Source: Nocardia fluminea (GTDB lineage Bacteria > Actinomycetota > Actinomycetes > Mycobacteriales > Mycobacteriaceae). From it: a stretch of DNA of 64,000 bases. This document shows, piece by piece, positions 29,898-39,297 of the stretch. Each line of letters opens with the position of its first letter. Position 1 is the stretch's first letter. The DNA is taken from positions 3,968,001 through 4,032,000 of the forward strand of contig NZ_PJMW01000002.1 in assembly GCF_002846365.1 (NCBI RefSeq), read 5' to 3'. The translations under genes and the position numbers were made by a program. The notes below the pieces were generated by a model that saw only the letters and a program-made list of their open reading frames with translations, had not been told where the DNA came from and ran no database searches.

Positions 29898-31391
29898 TCA
29901 CACCGAGGCGATGGCCTCGCGCAGCGCCGCGAGCTCGGTGGCGCGCGGATCGGCGACGGTGGCGGACTCCGGGTGGTCGAAGATCCGGACGTTCCTCTCC
30001 TCGGTCGTGAACGGGGCCCAGCCGGTGGTGCCGTCGGTGGCGAAAGCGACCCAGGCGGCGTGGATTTCGTCGGCCAGGGCCTGCGGCGGGGTGGGCCCGG
30101 TCAGCGAGTGGGCGTCGTCGATGGTGTCGAAGACGAACGGGACCTCCAGGACGTGGCACGCACCGAGTCCGGGAAGGCTTGTGGGCCAAGCGAATTCGTA
30201 TACATGGGCGGGCGTGGTGGTCGCGCAGGCCGCGGCGAAGTCGTAGGTGCCCGAGCGGAAGGTCAGGTCGGTGAGAACGGCGTTGAAGATCTCGGCGGGA
30301 GTGGCATCGGGGCGCTCTGTCGAATAGCTCTGGGCGACAGTGGCATCGATGCCGTAGCGGGTGAGGACGAACGGCAGGGTGTCGGCGGTGATGGCGGCGG
30401 CCAGCCCGGCCGGGACGGTGAAGAAGCGGAACTCGTCGGCGGTCGTGCCCGCGATGAGGGGGACCGCGCGCTCCGGATGAGCGCGGAGCACCTCCGTCGG
30501 CGGGCCCTCGACGATGTCGTCGTCGATCACCGGGAACAGGCTCATGATGCCGCCGCCCAGCTGGATCACCGAGCTGCCCCAGCGCTGCGGATCGGGGTCG
30601 GTCATCACGGCCAGCGCGACGGCGTTCTGCGCCGTGCGCAACTCGTCCGGGCCCAGTTTCCCGAAATCCGCCGCGGTAGGGGAGATCCCGAGCTCGGCGG
30701 CCAGCGCGGCGGAGACCTTGCGCGCGTCCTCGGCATCGGCGGCGACCGCACCGTTGCCGCTCTGCATGATCGCCCGGTGGAACAGTCCGGCGGTCTGCGG
30801 CGCGGCGATCAACGCCGCCACGCTCATCGCGCCCGCGGACTCACCGAAAATCGTCACATTGCCGGGGTCACCACCGAAAGCGGCGATGTTCTCGCGCACC
30901 CACCGCAACGCGAAGATCTGATCGTGCAGACCGCGGTTGGACGGTGCGCCCTCGATCTCGGCGAATCCCGACACCCCGAGGCGATAGTTGATCCCCACCA
31001 TGACCACACCGTCGCGCGCGAACGCCGTCCCGTCATAGATCGCGCGGGCGTTGGACCCGCGGACGAACGCGCCACCGTGAATCCACACCAGCACCGGTAG
31101 TCCCGAAGCGGCGGGGTCGGGCGTCCACACGTTCGCGTTGAGGTATTCGTCGCCGGGGATGCCGTCACTGCCGATCAGGGCGTGGATCGGTGCGGGATAC
31201 GGCGTCTGCGCGCAGGTGGCGCCCATGACGGTCGCGTCGCGCACGCCTTCCCAGACCGGTGCGGCTTCGGGCAGCTGGAATCGTTTCGGCCCGACCGGGG
31301 CCGCCGCGAACGGCACTCCGAGAAAGCGGGTGACCCCGGCCTCCGTGTGGCCGCGGATCGCGCCGCTCGTGGTCGTGACGATCGGTTCCAT
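29898..31391 (-). CDS. Type B carboxylesterase/lipase
   Basis: 497 residues. The nucleophile elbow GESAG (near residue 185), the oxyanion loop WIHGGAFVRG and the N-terminal FLGVPFAAAPVGPKRFQ identify the alpha/beta hydrolase carboxylesterase type B family. The catalytic Asp/Glu and His lie in the C-terminal half (e.g. the VYEFAW region). AGGAGG stands just before ATG 31391. No signal peptide, so it acts in the cytoplasm. The ester substrate is unknown. Confidence 0.9.
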   Translation of the reverse strand: MEPIVTTTSGAIRGHTEAGVTRFLGVPFAAAPVGPKRFQLPEAAPVWEGVRDATVMGATCAQTPYPAPIHALIGSDGIPGDEYLNANVWTPDPAASGLPVLVWIHGGAFVRGSNARAIYDGTAFARDGVVMVGINYRLGVSGFAEIEGAPSNRGLHDQIFALRWVRENIAAFGGDPGNVTIFGESAGAMSVAALIAAPQTAGLFHRAIMQSGNGAVAADAEDARKVSAALAAELGISPTAADFGKLGPDELRTAQNAVALAVMTDPDPQRWGSSVIQLGGGIMSLFPVIDDDIVEGPPTEVLRAHPERAVPLIAGTTADEFRFFTVPAGLAAAITADTLPFVLTRYGIDATVAQSYSTERPDATPAEIFNAVLTDLTFRSGTYDFAAACATTTPAHVYEFAWPTSLPGLGACHVLEVPFVFDTIDDAHSLTGPTPPQALADEIHAAWVAFATDGTTGWAPFTTEERNVRIFDHPESATVADPRATELAALREAIASV

Positions 31392-31457
31392 GAAATCCTC
31401 CTACGCGCGGTGAGCCCCGATTATGGGCGCTCGTCCGGTTCGCCGTCAGTCGTTTGC

Positions 31458-32153
31458 CTACGGAACGAGCGGTCCGGCCAGCACCCGCTCGCCCGCCGCG
31501 CGGTCGCCGTCCCAGGTGAACTCCGGGTCGTCGCCGGATTTGCGCGCCCACAGGGCCAGGAGCAGGTCCGATGCGGTACCCGTGAGTTCGGCGACCGGCT
31601 CACCGGGGCCGTAGGTCCAGCTGTTGCCGGTGTCGGCGGTCCGCACTCGCAGCGCCACGTCCGGTTCGACCGCCAGGCCGCGGTGGATCATCCGGGGCGC
31701 GAACAGTTCGAAGACCTCATCGATGCCGTCGACCGCGAGATCGGGGTCGAACGGGTCGGCCTCGCCGAGCGCGTTCTGTCCGTCCCACAGGTGCATGAGC
31801 GTCTCGTGGGCGCGGCGCCGCCGCCAGAAACCGACGGTGCGCGGCATGGACCGGGTGAAGGTCCAGGCCTGCTGGTTCTCGTCCGCGGACAACGAGCTCA
31901 CCATCGCGTCGGCCGTCGATTCGTACCATTCCCGCAGGGCCGCCGGATCTTTCGGCGCCGGTTCGCCCTCGAAATCGCCGCGCAGCTCGGTTACCGCGGT
32001 GACCACCCACAGATTGCCGCGCCCGACATGGTCGACGAGGTCGTAGAACACCCAGTCACCGCAGGACGGCACCGGCGCGGTGAGTTCGGTGTCGGGAGTG
32101 ATGAGCTCACCGAAAGCGGTGAGCTTCGCACAGAGCAGCGCCAAGTAGTCCAT
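31458..32153 (-). CDS. Maleylpyruvate isomerase/DinB-like mycothiol-dependent family protein
   Basis: 231 residues. Helical N-terminal half with GDWVFYDLVDHVGRGNLWVV, the usual DinB_2/MDMPI metal-binding pattern, and a second histidine in RAHETLMHLWDG; the C-terminal domain has the MDMPI_C fold. Members conjugate or isomerise substrates with mycothiol. ATG 32153 chosen; GTG 32162 is possible. It reads toward the esterase, 66 bases apart. Confidence 0.8.
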   Translation of the reverse strand: MDYLALLCAKLTAFGELITPDTELTAPVPSCGDWVFYDLVDHVGRGNLWVVTAVTELRGDFEGEPAPKDPAALREWYESTADAMVSSLSADENQQAWTFTRSMPRTVGFWRRRRAHETLMHLWDGQNALGEADPFDPDLAVDGIDEVFELFAPRMIHRGLAVEPDVALRVRTADTGNSWTYGPGEPVAELTGTASDLLLALWARKSGDDPEFTWDGDRAAGERVLAGPLVP

Positions 32154-32308
32154 GCCGATCACGGTAGCGCCGAAGTGCCCGCGGTCTCGGGGTGAACCCT
32201 GATCTACACCCGGATATCAGTGCTGACCTGGTGATCTATTGCTCGCCCGATGGGAGGATCGAAGGTGTCGGATCGCTGGACGGCGGTCGTGGAGTCGAAG
32301 GAGTCGTC

Positions 32309-32476
32309 ATGGTCTTGAAAGTCATCGGCATCGTCGTGGTCGCGGTGATCGCGTTCTGGATTCTCGGTGCGCTGATCGAGGCGCTGATGCCCATCTTGGT
32401 GATCGGGGCGATCGGTACCGGCCTGTACCTGCTGTACAAGGCGGTGTCGGGGAGCGACAAGACCCCGATCAGTTAG
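32309..32476 (+). CDS. Small hydrophobic membrane protein
   Basis: 55 residues with two membrane helices covering most of the chain (VLKVIGIVVVAVIAFWILGALIEALMPILV and IGAIGTGLYLLY, described here by limits). AAGGAG is 5 bases ahead of ATG 32309. No family recognised; similar one- or two-helix proteins occur widely in actinobacteria. The next gene begins 23 bases downstream. Confidence 0.7.
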   Translation: MVLKVIGIVVVAVIAFWILGALIEALMPILVIGAIGTGLYLLYKAVSGSDKTPIS

Positions 32477-32499
32477 CCGGCTGTGGTTAGCATGGCGGG

Positions 32500-33210
32500 G
32501 TGGAACAGGTACCCGAGGACTGGCAGCGCGGTCTGGTGATCGTCGCGCACCCCGACGACATCGAATACGGCGCCGCGGCGGCGGTCGCGCGATGGACGGG
32601 GCAGGGCAAGGACATTCGCTACCTGCTCGTCACGCGCGGCGAGGCGGGGATCGCGGGGATGCCGCCCGCGCAGGCCGCGCCGTTGCGCGAGATCGAGGAG
32701 ATCTCGGGCGCGCGCGAGGTCGGCGTGCACACCGTGGAGTTCCTCGACCATCCCGACGGCCGCATCGAGGAAGGCCTCGCCCTGCGCAGGGAACTCGCGG
32801 CCGCGCTGCGCAGGCATCGCCCGGAAATGGTGGTGCTGTTCAACTTCGGTGACACCTGGGCGCCCGGAGTGGTCAACAGCGCCGATCACCGGGCTGTCGG
32901 CCGATCGGCGATGGACGCGATCTCCGATGCGGGCAACGAGTGGATCTTTCCCGAAATCGCCGATCTGGCACCGTGGTCGGCGCGCTGGGCGGCGGTGGTC
33001 GGTCCTGTCGCCACCCACGCGGTCGATGTGAGCGCGCATCTGGAGCAGGCGCGCGCCTCGTTGTCGGCGCATCGGCGTTATCTACAGGTGCTGAGCCCGG
33101 TGCCGGTGGACGAGCAGGTACGCGACATCGTCAACTTCGCCACGGGTCCCAAGGAAGGGTTTCCCGCCGAACACGCTGTCGGGTTCGAACTCTTCACTTT
33201 CGGCGGCTGA
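32500..33210 (+). CDS. PIG-L family deacetylase
   Basis: 236 residues. The AHPDD motif (residues 16-20) and a downstream NSADHRAVG histidine site are the zinc-binding residues of PIG-L/LmbE-type N-acetylglucosaminyl deacetylases such as MshB and BshB. The small size suggests a generic deacetylase acting on a sugar conjugate rather than the mycothiol enzyme, but this cannot be settled from sequence. GTG 32500. Confidence 0.85.
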   Translation: MEQVPEDWQRGLVIVAHPDDIEYGAAAAVARWTGQGKDIRYLLVTRGEAGIAGMPPAQAAPLREIEEISGAREVGVHTVEFLDHPDGRIEEGLALRRELAAALRRHRPEMVVLFNFGDTWAPGVVNSADHRAVGRSAMDAISDAGNEWIFPEIADLAPWSARWAAVVGPVATHAVDVSAHLEQARASLSAHRRYLQVLSPVPVDEQVRDIVNFATGPKEGFPAEHAVGFELFTFGG

Positions 33211-33254
33211 TCAGCGCTCCCGCCCGTGCGGTTCATGGTGTGGGGCAAGGAGTA

Positions 33255-33812
33255 TCAGCGCCGTCCGGCAGCGACGCGTTCGACAACCGGCCGCCAGTCC
33301 TGAATCGGGGCGACTTCCAGGCCGGCCACCTTGCCCGCGTCATCAGCCCTGCGCAGCGCCAGGGCCGCGGCGCAGTCGGGGTCCGCGCGGAAGGCGGCGG
33401 CTTCGGCGGGTGTCATCGGCCCGCCCTGGGCGATGAGCGTGCGCCGGCTCGACGCCGACAGACCGGCGGCGTGGGTGGAATCCGTTGCCGCCAGAAAACG
33501 TTTCGCGGTCACGTGTAGCTCGATCAGGCGCGCTACGCGCGGACCGAGCAGGCCTCGCACCGCGTCGGCGCCGTGCCGGCCGTGACCGGCGTCGTCACCG
33601 GGGACGAGAACGTGGCCGATGTCGTGCAGCAGCCCGGCTACCTGGAGTTCTTCGTCATCGGGGAAGTCGCGGCGGAGCAACTGCGCGCACTGGCGATCGT
33701 GATCGAGGATGTCGACCGGGTCGCCGGTGCGGTCCGCGGTGTCCCAGGCGTCGGCGCACTGTTCCAGGAGCGCGAACAGGTCGTCGACGGTGTCGATACT
33801 GGCGTGTGGCAT
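33255..33812 (-). CDS. HD-domain phosphohydrolase-like protein (PhnZ/MIOX-like)
   Basis: 185 residues. HD motif: DHDRQCAQLLRRDF then LLHDIGHVL (metal-binding His-Asp) with a later HGRHGADAV and a helical C-terminus. The pattern also recalls PhnZ-like diiron oxygenases, which share this fold. AGGAG stands 7 bases before ATG 33812. Substrate unknown. Convergent with the PIG-L gene and divergent from the glycosyltransferase. Confidence 0.8.
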   Translation of the reverse strand: MPHASIDTVDDLFALLEQCADAWDTADRTGDPVDILDHDRQCAQLLRRDFPDDEELQVAGLLHDIGHVLVPGDDAGHGRHGADAVRGLLGPRVARLIELHVTAKRFLAATDSTHAAGLSASSRRTLIAQGGPMTPAEAAAFRADPDCAAALALRRADDAGKVAGLEVAPIQDWRPVVERVAAGRR

Positions 33813-33932
33813 GTGTTCGCTCCTGCCGGTGTCGCGCGAACGGATCGGTCTCGCGCCGGTCACGGTAGCGCGGACATCGTGGTTCTTCTCGTCCGAGGTG
33901 GGCGGGGCCTGGTGGTATGGCAGGGTGGGCGA

Positions 33933-35084
33933 ATGCGAATAGCTGTGGTGGCCGGGCCCGATCCAGGGCATGCGTTTCCCGCGATCGCGTTGTGTCTGCG
34001 ATTGCTGGCCGCGGGCGACGAGCCCGTGTTGTTCACCGGGCCGAGATGGCTGGACCAGGCACGGTCGGCGGGGATCAGCGTGCGCAAGCTCAAAGGCCTC
34101 GCGCCGCGGCCCACCGACGACGACACCGACGCGGGCGCCCGCATCCACGAGCGCGCCGCCCACATCGCCACCGAGAACCTGCCCGAACTCAGTGCCATGC
34201 TGCCCGACCTGGTCGTCTCCGACGTCCTCACCGCGGGCGGCGGGATGGCGGCCGAGCGGCTGGGGCTGCCGTGGGTGGAGTTGTCGCCGCACCCGCTCTA
34301 CCTGCCCTCGAAAGCCTTGCCCCCCATCGGTAGTGGCCTGGCGCCGGGGGAGGGTGTCCGTGGCCGGATGCGCGACGGCGTCCTGCGTACGATGACCGCG
34401 CGCGCGGTCCGCACCGGGCACCGTCAGCGTTCGGCGGCCCGCGAAACCATCGGCCTGCCCGCCGAGGACCCCGGTCCCGCCGCGCGCTTGGTCGCCACCT
34501 TGCCCGCGCTGGAGATGGACCGCCCGGACTGGCCCGACGACACCCATGTCGTGGGTCCGCTGCTGTGGGAACCGACCGACGCCGTGCTCCCGTTGCCCCC
34601 CGGCGCGGCCCCGCTGGTGATGGTGGCGCCCTCGACCGCGCACACCGGCGTCGCCGACATGGCCGACATCGTCCTGTCCGGCCTGGCCGGACTCGGTGTG
34701 CGGGTGGCCATCTCGACCTTGGACACCCCACCGGCCGACCTGCCCGAGTGGGCCACCGCCGGCCTCGGACGTCAGGACGAACTGCTCACCCACGCCGCGG
34801 TCGTCGTCGGCGGCGGCGGACACGGCCTGCTCGCCAAATCCCTGTCCGCGGGCGTGCCGGTGGTGACCGTCCCCGGCGGCGGTGACCAGTGGGAACTCGC
34901 CAATCGCGCGGTACGGCAAGGAAGTTCGGTGCTGGTGCGCCCGCTCACACCCGAGGCGGTCGGCGCCGCGGTACGGCAGGTACTCGACGACCCCGCCTTC
35001 GCCGCGGCGGCTCGCCACGCCGCCGCCGGCCTGGTGGAGGTCGAGGACCCGGTTCAGATCTGTCACGACGCCGCGAAGGGGTAG
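33933..35084 (+). CDS. GT1-type glycosyltransferase (Rv2739c-like)
   Basis: 383 residues. Rossmann-type N-terminal domain (MRIAVVAGPDPGHAFPAIALCLRLL) and the nucleotide-sugar binding end with GGGGHGLLAKSLSAGVPVVTVPGGGDQWELA, the GT1/UGT signature. It transfers a sugar from a nucleotide donor to an unknown acceptor, perhaps a lipid or natural product. ATG 33933 is the family start. Its position before the DUF3046 gene and recA matches mycobacteria. Confidence 0.9.
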   Translation: MRIAVVAGPDPGHAFPAIALCLRLLAAGDEPVLFTGPRWLDQARSAGISVRKLKGLAPRPTDDDTDAGARIHERAAHIATENLPELSAMLPDLVVSDVLTAGGGMAAERLGLPWVELSPHPLYLPSKALPPIGSGLAPGEGVRGRMRDGVLRTMTARAVRTGHRQRSAARETIGLPAEDPGPAARLVATLPALEMDRPDWPDDTHVVGPLLWEPTDAVLPLPPGAAPLVMVAPSTAHTGVADMADIVLSGLAGLGVRVAISTLDTPPADLPEWATAGLGRQDELLTHAAVVVGGGGHGLLAKSLSAGVPVVTVPGGGDQWELANRAVRQGSSVLVRPLTPEAVGAAVRQVLDDPAFAAAARHAAAGLVEVEDPVQICHDAAKG

Positions 35085-35198
35085 CGGGCCGCGGCGGCGT
35101 TGCTCGGGCCTGCCGCGCGGGGCCCCTCATGGGTCTGGGGCGAGGTGGGCAGAGCGCGGCCCTGTCGGCGGTCGCCGAGCGCGAGTATCTTGGGCAAC

Positions 35199-35390
35199 GT
35201 GCGATTGACCGAATTCCAGGAGCTGATGCACACCGAGTTCGGCGTGGCGCGCGCCGACGCCATGCTGACCGATCACGTGATACCCCAGCTGGGGCGCACG
35301 GGGGCGGTGGCGATCGACAACGGCGTCGACCCACGCGACGTGTGGCGGGCGCTGTGTGCCGACTTCGACGTCCCCCCGAACCGGTGGTGA
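35199..35390 (+). CDS. DUF3046 protein (Rv2738c-like)
   Basis: 63 residues, MRLTEFQELMHTEFG followed by the conserved helices DHVIPQLGRTGAVAIDNGVDPRDVWRALCADFDVPPNRW (limits given only). Small proteins of this type sit next to recA in many actinobacteria; function unknown. GTG 35199 is the family start. Confidence 0.85.
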   Translation: MRLTEFQELMHTEFGVARADAMLTDHVIPQLGRTGAVAIDNGVDPRDVWRALCADFDVPPNRW

Positions 35391-35397
35391 CCAGGCC

Positions 35398-36618
35398 ATG
35401 GCCGTGACAACGCAGAACTCGGACACGCGACCGTATCGGTTCGACGAGCGGCTGCGGATGATCCCGGTCGACGCCGAGACGCTCGCGGCCAGGGTCGCCG
35501 TCGCCGATCCCCACGACTTCCCCGGTCTGCGCAGGCTCGGCATCGCGCTGATGCTGCTCGGGCGCTACGACGAGGCCCTGGACCGGCTCGATCAGGCCCT
35601 CGAACTGGCCGACACCGAGCAGCGCCGGATCACGGTCTGGATCAACCTGGCCGATGTCTACCGGTACCAGGGCGAACCGGGACACGCCGAGATCCTCTAC
35701 CGCCGGGCGCTGCACGCCAGCCGCGCGCTCGACCCCGAACTCGTCTCCTTCGCCGCTCACCACCTGGGCAAGTCGCTGGCCGAACAGCACCGCCCGCTGG
35801 AGGCGCGCGAGCTGCTCAACGAGGCCATGCGCCTGCGCGTGGCCGATGGCGATTCCGAACTCATCGAGTCCACCCGCGCGGCCATCGACCACCTCGACGA
35901 GCTGGCGCTACCGCTGCCGCCGGTGATCGAGGAGCTGCTCGGCCCGGTGCCCGAGTGGTCGGATGACCACGAGGGCTGCGACGGGAATCTGGTGCGGTCG
36001 GGGGAGTACTGGATCAAGCGCGGTCCGCGGGCGGTGGCCGAGCACGCCCGCTTGACCTGGTTGCGCGACAACGGGATCGCGGTGCCGGAGGTGGTCGCGT
36101 TCGCCGAGGACGTTCTCGTTCTCGCCGATGCCGGTGGTTCGCTCGCCGGACAGACCGATCCGGCCGAAGCCGGTGCGCAGATGGGCCGCGCCCTGCGGTC
36201 GTTGCACGATCTCCCGGTGCCGAACTGCCCCTTCACGGGTGGTCTGGACGACACCCTCGCCCGCGCCCGCCGCCATGTGGTCGAGGGCTTCGTCGACACC
36301 ACCGACTTCGACGACGACCATCGTGGCCTCTCACCGGCCGCGATACTCGAGCGTCTGCGTGAGCGGCGCCCGGCCGTCGAGGATCTGGTCGTCACGCACG
36401 GCGACTTCACACCGGGCAATGTGCTCACCGGCGGCGTGCTCATCGATGTCGCGGCGCTGGGCCCCGGCGACCGCTATCGCGATCTGGCGCTGGCCGAGCG
36501 CGACCTGTCCGGGGACTTCGGCGCCACGGCCGTCGCGGCGTTCTACGCCGCCTACGGCCTGGCCGAGCCCGACCGCGCCAAGCTCGACTACTACCGGTTG
36601 CTCGACGAACTGTTCTGA
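35398..36618 (+). CDS. TPR-aminoglycoside-phosphotransferase-type fusion protein
   Basis: 406 residues. The first half (about 40-185) is made of helical TPR repeats (ALMLLGRYDEALDRLDQALELADT, INLADVYRYQGEPGHAEILYRRAL). The second half is an APH(3')-type kinase: VVTHGDFTPGNVL holds the catalytic aspartate and asparagine, and GDRYRDLALAERDL matches the APH C-terminal motif. In place of the usual IDxGRLG metal-binding segment stands IDVAALGPGDRYRD, keeping the aspartate. Overall a TPR-fused small-molecule kinase; substrate unknown. ATG 35398, 7 bases after the DUF3046 stop. Confidence 0.8.
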   Translation: MAVTTQNSDTRPYRFDERLRMIPVDAETLAARVAVADPHDFPGLRRLGIALMLLGRYDEALDRLDQALELADTEQRRITVWINLADVYRYQGEPGHAEILYRRALHASRALDPELVSFAAHHLGKSLAEQHRPLEARELLNEAMRLRVADGDSELIESTRAAIDHLDELALPLPPVIEELLGPVPEWSDDHEGCDGNLVRSGEYWIKRGPRAVAEHARLTWLRDNGIAVPEVVAFAEDVLVLADAGGSLAGQTDPAEAGAQMGRALRSLHDLPVPNCPFTGGLDDTLARARRHVVEGFVDTTDFDDDHRGLSPAAILERLRERRPAVEDLVVTHGDFTPGNVLTGGVLIDVAALGPGDRYRDLALAERDLSGDFGATAVAAFYAAYGLAEPDRAKLDYYRLLDELF

Positions 36619-36628
36619 CCGTCGCGGT

Positions 36629-37144
36629 TCAGCTGGTCTTGGCGTAGTGGCGCGCGGCCTTGGTGCGATTGCCGCAGGTCGCCATCGAATGCCAGCGTCG
36701 GGTGCCGTTCTTGGATGTGTCGTAGAAGAACAACACGCAATCGGGATGTGCGCATTGACGGATCCGGTGCGGCGCCTGTGCGATCAGGTGCAGCAGGTTG
36801 TCGGCGGCGAGCCAGCCGGGTAGCCACGCCGGGTCGTCGACCTCGGGGATGTCGCGCGGGCCCTCGTCGGTCAGCTGACGCCGGATTCGCCCGTGGTCGA
36901 GGACCCTGTTCAGTGCGGTGTGGTCGGCGCGGGTGACGGCGTCGTGCACGGCCGCGCGCGCGGTGTGCAGCGCGGTGAGGGTGTGGTCGTCGGCGGGTAC
37001 GCGATCAGCGAGTTCGAGGAGCTCCAGCCACCTGCGCAGCCCGTCGAGATCGGCGAGCAGATCTCCGGGTTCGGCGCCCGCCCATCGGGTGTTGAGCAGG
37101 TCGAGAGCAGGGGGTTCGCCGGTGTGCGGACGGGGATCGCGCAT
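36629..37144 (-). CDS. CGNR zinc-finger transcriptional regulator (ABATE domain)
   Basis: 171 residues. Begins with the ABATE domain (DLLNTRWAGAEPGDLLADLDGLRRWLE) and ends in a CGNR zinc finger, with cysteines in QCAHPDCVLFFYD and ATCGNRTKAARHY. Such proteins act as stress-linked repressors of adjacent operons. The divergent VOC operon starts at 37274, and three similar TAACTGT elements fill the space. ATG 37144 chosen. Confidence 0.9.
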   Translation of the reverse strand: MRDPRPHTGEPPALDLLNTRWAGAEPGDLLADLDGLRRWLELLELADRVPADDHTLTALHTARAAVHDAVTRADHTALNRVLDHGRIRRQLTDEGPRDIPEVDDPAWLPGWLAADNLLHLIAQAPHRIRQCAHPDCVLFFYDTSKNGTRRWHSMATCGNRTKAARHYAKTS

Positions 37145-37170
37145 GCCCGAGGTTATCAACACGACCCTCC

Positions 37171-37254
37171 TAACTGTCTAAAAGTGTTTCAAGGGTTGAC
37201 GGGGCGGCTGCCTCATTCTAATGTTCTAACTGTTCAACTACCGATAGACAGTTA
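37171..37254. promoter_or_regulatory. Candidate operator and promoter between CGNR regulator and VOC operon
   Basis: TAACTGTCTA (37171-37180) and TAGACAGTTA (37245-37254) are exact inverted copies; TAACTGTTCA (37227-37236) is a close third. A promoter-like TTGACG (37196-37201) and TAATGT (37219-37224) are spaced 17 bases, with the repeats around them. Confidence 0.6.
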
Positions 37255-37273
37255 AACATTCCGGGAGGAAACC

Positions 37274-37735
37274 ATGACCACCGTCGCCGCACCCGTGCTC
37301 ACCACCGGTCATATCGGACTCAACGTCGCCGACCTCGACCGTTCCGTCGACTTCTACCGCCGTGGCCTCGGCTTCGAACAGCTCGGTACCGGAGCCGACG
37401 GCGAGCAGCGCTGGGCCTTCCTCGGGCGGGACGGTGCGCTGATCCTCACCCTGTGGCAGCAGAGCAACGGCGAATTCTCCACCAGCACACCGGGCCTGCA
37501 CCACCTGTCGTTCCAGGTCGACGATGTGGACACGGTGCGCGTCGTCGAGTCGGCGCTGCGCGCCCTCGATGCCGAGTTCTTCCACGACGGGGTCGTCGCC
37601 CACGGGGAGGGCGCGTCCTCCGGCGGCATCTTCTTCGCTGATCCCGACGGCATCCGGCTCGAGGTGTTCGCACCGCTGGGCGCCGACGCCGCTCCCGCAC
37701 CGGCCGGACCAGCCCCGACCTGCGGATTCTTCTGA
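37274..37735 (+). CDS. VOC (glyoxalase/bleomycin-resistance) family protein
   Basis: 153 residues. HIGLNVADLDRSVDFYRRGLGF and GIFFADPDGIRLEVF give the beta-alpha-beta pattern and the His/Glu metal ligands of the vicinal oxygen chelate superfamily. First gene of a three-gene run under the CGNR regulator. GGGAGG lies 7 bases before ATG 37274. Possible roles: glyoxalase-like detoxification or a dioxygenase; undecided. Confidence 0.85.
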   Translation: MTTVAAPVLTTGHIGLNVADLDRSVDFYRRGLGFEQLGTGADGEQRWAFLGRDGALILTLWQQSNGEFSTSTPGLHHLSFQVDDVDTVRVVESALRALDAEFFHDGVVAHGEGASSGGIFFADPDGIRLEVFAPLGADAAPAPAGPAPTCGFF

Positions 37736-37773
37736 CCCGCTGGCAATTCACGTCGTACACAGGGAGGGCGAGG

Positions 37774-38655
37774 ATGTTTCACTCCGGAGAGCTGGCCGTG
37801 CAGCGGCGCATGGGCCAGGCCGACGTGGCCGCGCGCGTCGGCCGTTCGATCCGAACCGGGATTCCGGCGGTCGCCGCGTCCTTCCTGGCCGAGCAGTCGA
37901 TGGTGGTGCTCGGCGCCGCCGATCCGGCGGGGCGACTGTGGGCGAGCCCGCTCACCGGTCCCGCCGGATTCGTGCACGCGCTTGATGAGGCGACCATCGA
38001 CATCGACACGCTGCCGGGATCGGCTGATCCCCTCTCGGTGGCGCTGGCGGGTGACGTAGAAGTCGGGCTGATCGCCCTGCAGCCACAGCGGCGCCGGCGG
38101 ATGCGTGTCAACGGCACGTCGGTGGTCCGCGAGGGTGGGATGCGGATCACCACCGAGCAGGTCTACGCGAACTGCCCGAAGTACATCTCGCGCAGGCAGA
38201 TCCGGGAGTTCGTCACTGCCGGGGAGCCCGGCCCGGTGACGCGCGGTACGGCGCTGACTTCCGCGGCGGTCGCGATGGTGCGGGCCGCCGACACCTTCTT
38301 CGTCGCCACCGCCGACGGCGACGGGCATGCCGACGCCTCACATCGCGGCGGCAATCCCGGCTTCCTGCGGGTGCTTTCGCCGACGCGGCTGCGCTGGCCG
38401 GACTATCGCGGCAACTCGATGTTCATGACGCTGGGCAACCTCGCCGTGCAGCCGCGCTGTGGGCTGCTGGTCGCCGACTGGTCGACCGGTGCGCTGCTCC
38501 AGCTCACCGGCCGGGCCGAATTGGTATGGGACACTGCGGGTCTCACCGCCGGTTCGCAGTGTGCCGTCGACTTCACCGTCGAGGAGGCGGTCGAACGTCC
38601 CGGTGCTCTCGCGGTGCGCTGGGGGCCGCCCGAGCTCTCCCCGAACAACCCCTGA
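37774..38655 (+). CDS. Pyridoxamine 5'-phosphate oxidase-fold (PNPOx-like) protein
   Basis: 293 residues. A beta-barrel fold with [30 protein letters not shown], typical of flavin- or F420-binding split-barrel PNPOx-like proteins, flanked by an N-terminal similar half. The repeat of the motif in both halves suggests two barrel copies. It probably binds FMN or F420 and carries out a reduction or detoxification. Second gene of the CGNR-linked operon, starting 38 bases after the VOC stop. Confidence 0.75.
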   Translation: MFHSGELAVQRRMGQADVAARVGRSIRTGIPAVAASFLAEQSMVVLGAADPAGRLWASPLTGPAGFVHALDEATIDIDTLPGSADPLSVALAGDVEVGLIALQPQRRRRMRVNGTSVVREGGMRITTEQVYANCPKYISRRQIREFVTAGEPGPVTRGTALTSAAVAMVRAADTFFVATADGDGHADASHRGGNPGFLRVLSPTRLRWPDYRGNSMFMTLGNLAVQPRCGLLVADWSTGALLQLTGRAELVWDTAGLTAGSQCAVDFTVEEAVERPGALAVRWGPPELSPNNP

Positions 38656-38675
38656 TCACTGTCGAAAGGTCTTTC

Positions 38676-39125
38676 ATGCGTCCACCACTGCCTCCCTTCG
38701 ATCTCGACTCCGCGCGCGCCAAGGTGCTCGCGGCCGAAAATGCCTGGAACACCAGGGATCCCGAACGTGTCGCCGCCGCGTACACCGAGGACTCGGTCTG
38801 GCGCAACCGCGACGAGTTCTTCACCGGCCGGGCCGCGATCGTCGACTTCCTGACCCGCAAGTGGTCGGCCGAGAACGGCTACGCGCTGCGCAAGGATCTG
38901 TGGGCTTTCCACGACAACCGCATCGCCGTGCGCTTCCAGTACGAATGGCACGACGAATCGGGGCAGTGGTGGCGCAGCTACGGCAACGAGCAGTGGGAGT
39001 TCGCGCCGGACGGGCGGATGGCGCGGCGTGAGGCCAGCATCAACGACGTGCCCATCGAACAGTCGCAGCGGCGGATCTTCGGGCCACGCGCCGAGGGCGA
39101 CGACTCGGTACTGCCGCGGCACTGA
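38676..39125 (+). CDS. NTF2-like SnoaL/DUF1348 protein
   Basis: 149 residues with the DUF1348 pattern [36 protein letters not shown] and [19 protein letters not shown]. Cone-shaped NTF2-like folds bind small hydrophobic ligands or act as isomerases. Third gene after the VOC-PNPOx pair; GAAAGG stands 7 bases before ATG 38676. Reaction unknown. Confidence 0.85.
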   Translation: MRPPLPPFDLDSARAKVLAAENAWNTRDPERVAAAYTEDSVWRNRDEFFTGRAAIVDFLTRKWSAENGYALRKDLWAFHDNRIAVRFQYEWHDESGQWWRSYGNEQWEFAPDGRMARREASINDVPIEQSQRRIFGPRAEGDDSVLPRH

Positions 39126-39189
39126 CGACCGGTATCGCTCCCGGATTGCTGGTCGGAGCGGCTGCTTCGCGTGTTGCCGGGCGCGTCGC

Positions 39190-39217
39190 TTGACTCGAAT
39201 GGGTGTTCGACTAACCT
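39190..39217 (+). promoter_or_regulatory. recA promoter with SOS box
   Basis: TTGACT (39190-39195) and TAACCT (39212-39217) have a 16-base spacer that is filled by the SOS box TCGAATGGGTGTTCGA (39195-39210), one mismatch from TCGAAC-N4-GTTCGA. LexA should block this promoter. Confidence 0.75.
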
Positions 39218-39297
39218 GGGCGCCAGAACTTGTCGGTGCCGGCCTCTACTGTGGGCGCCAACCAGAGAGACACTCACCTCGAGAAGGGGCACACATC

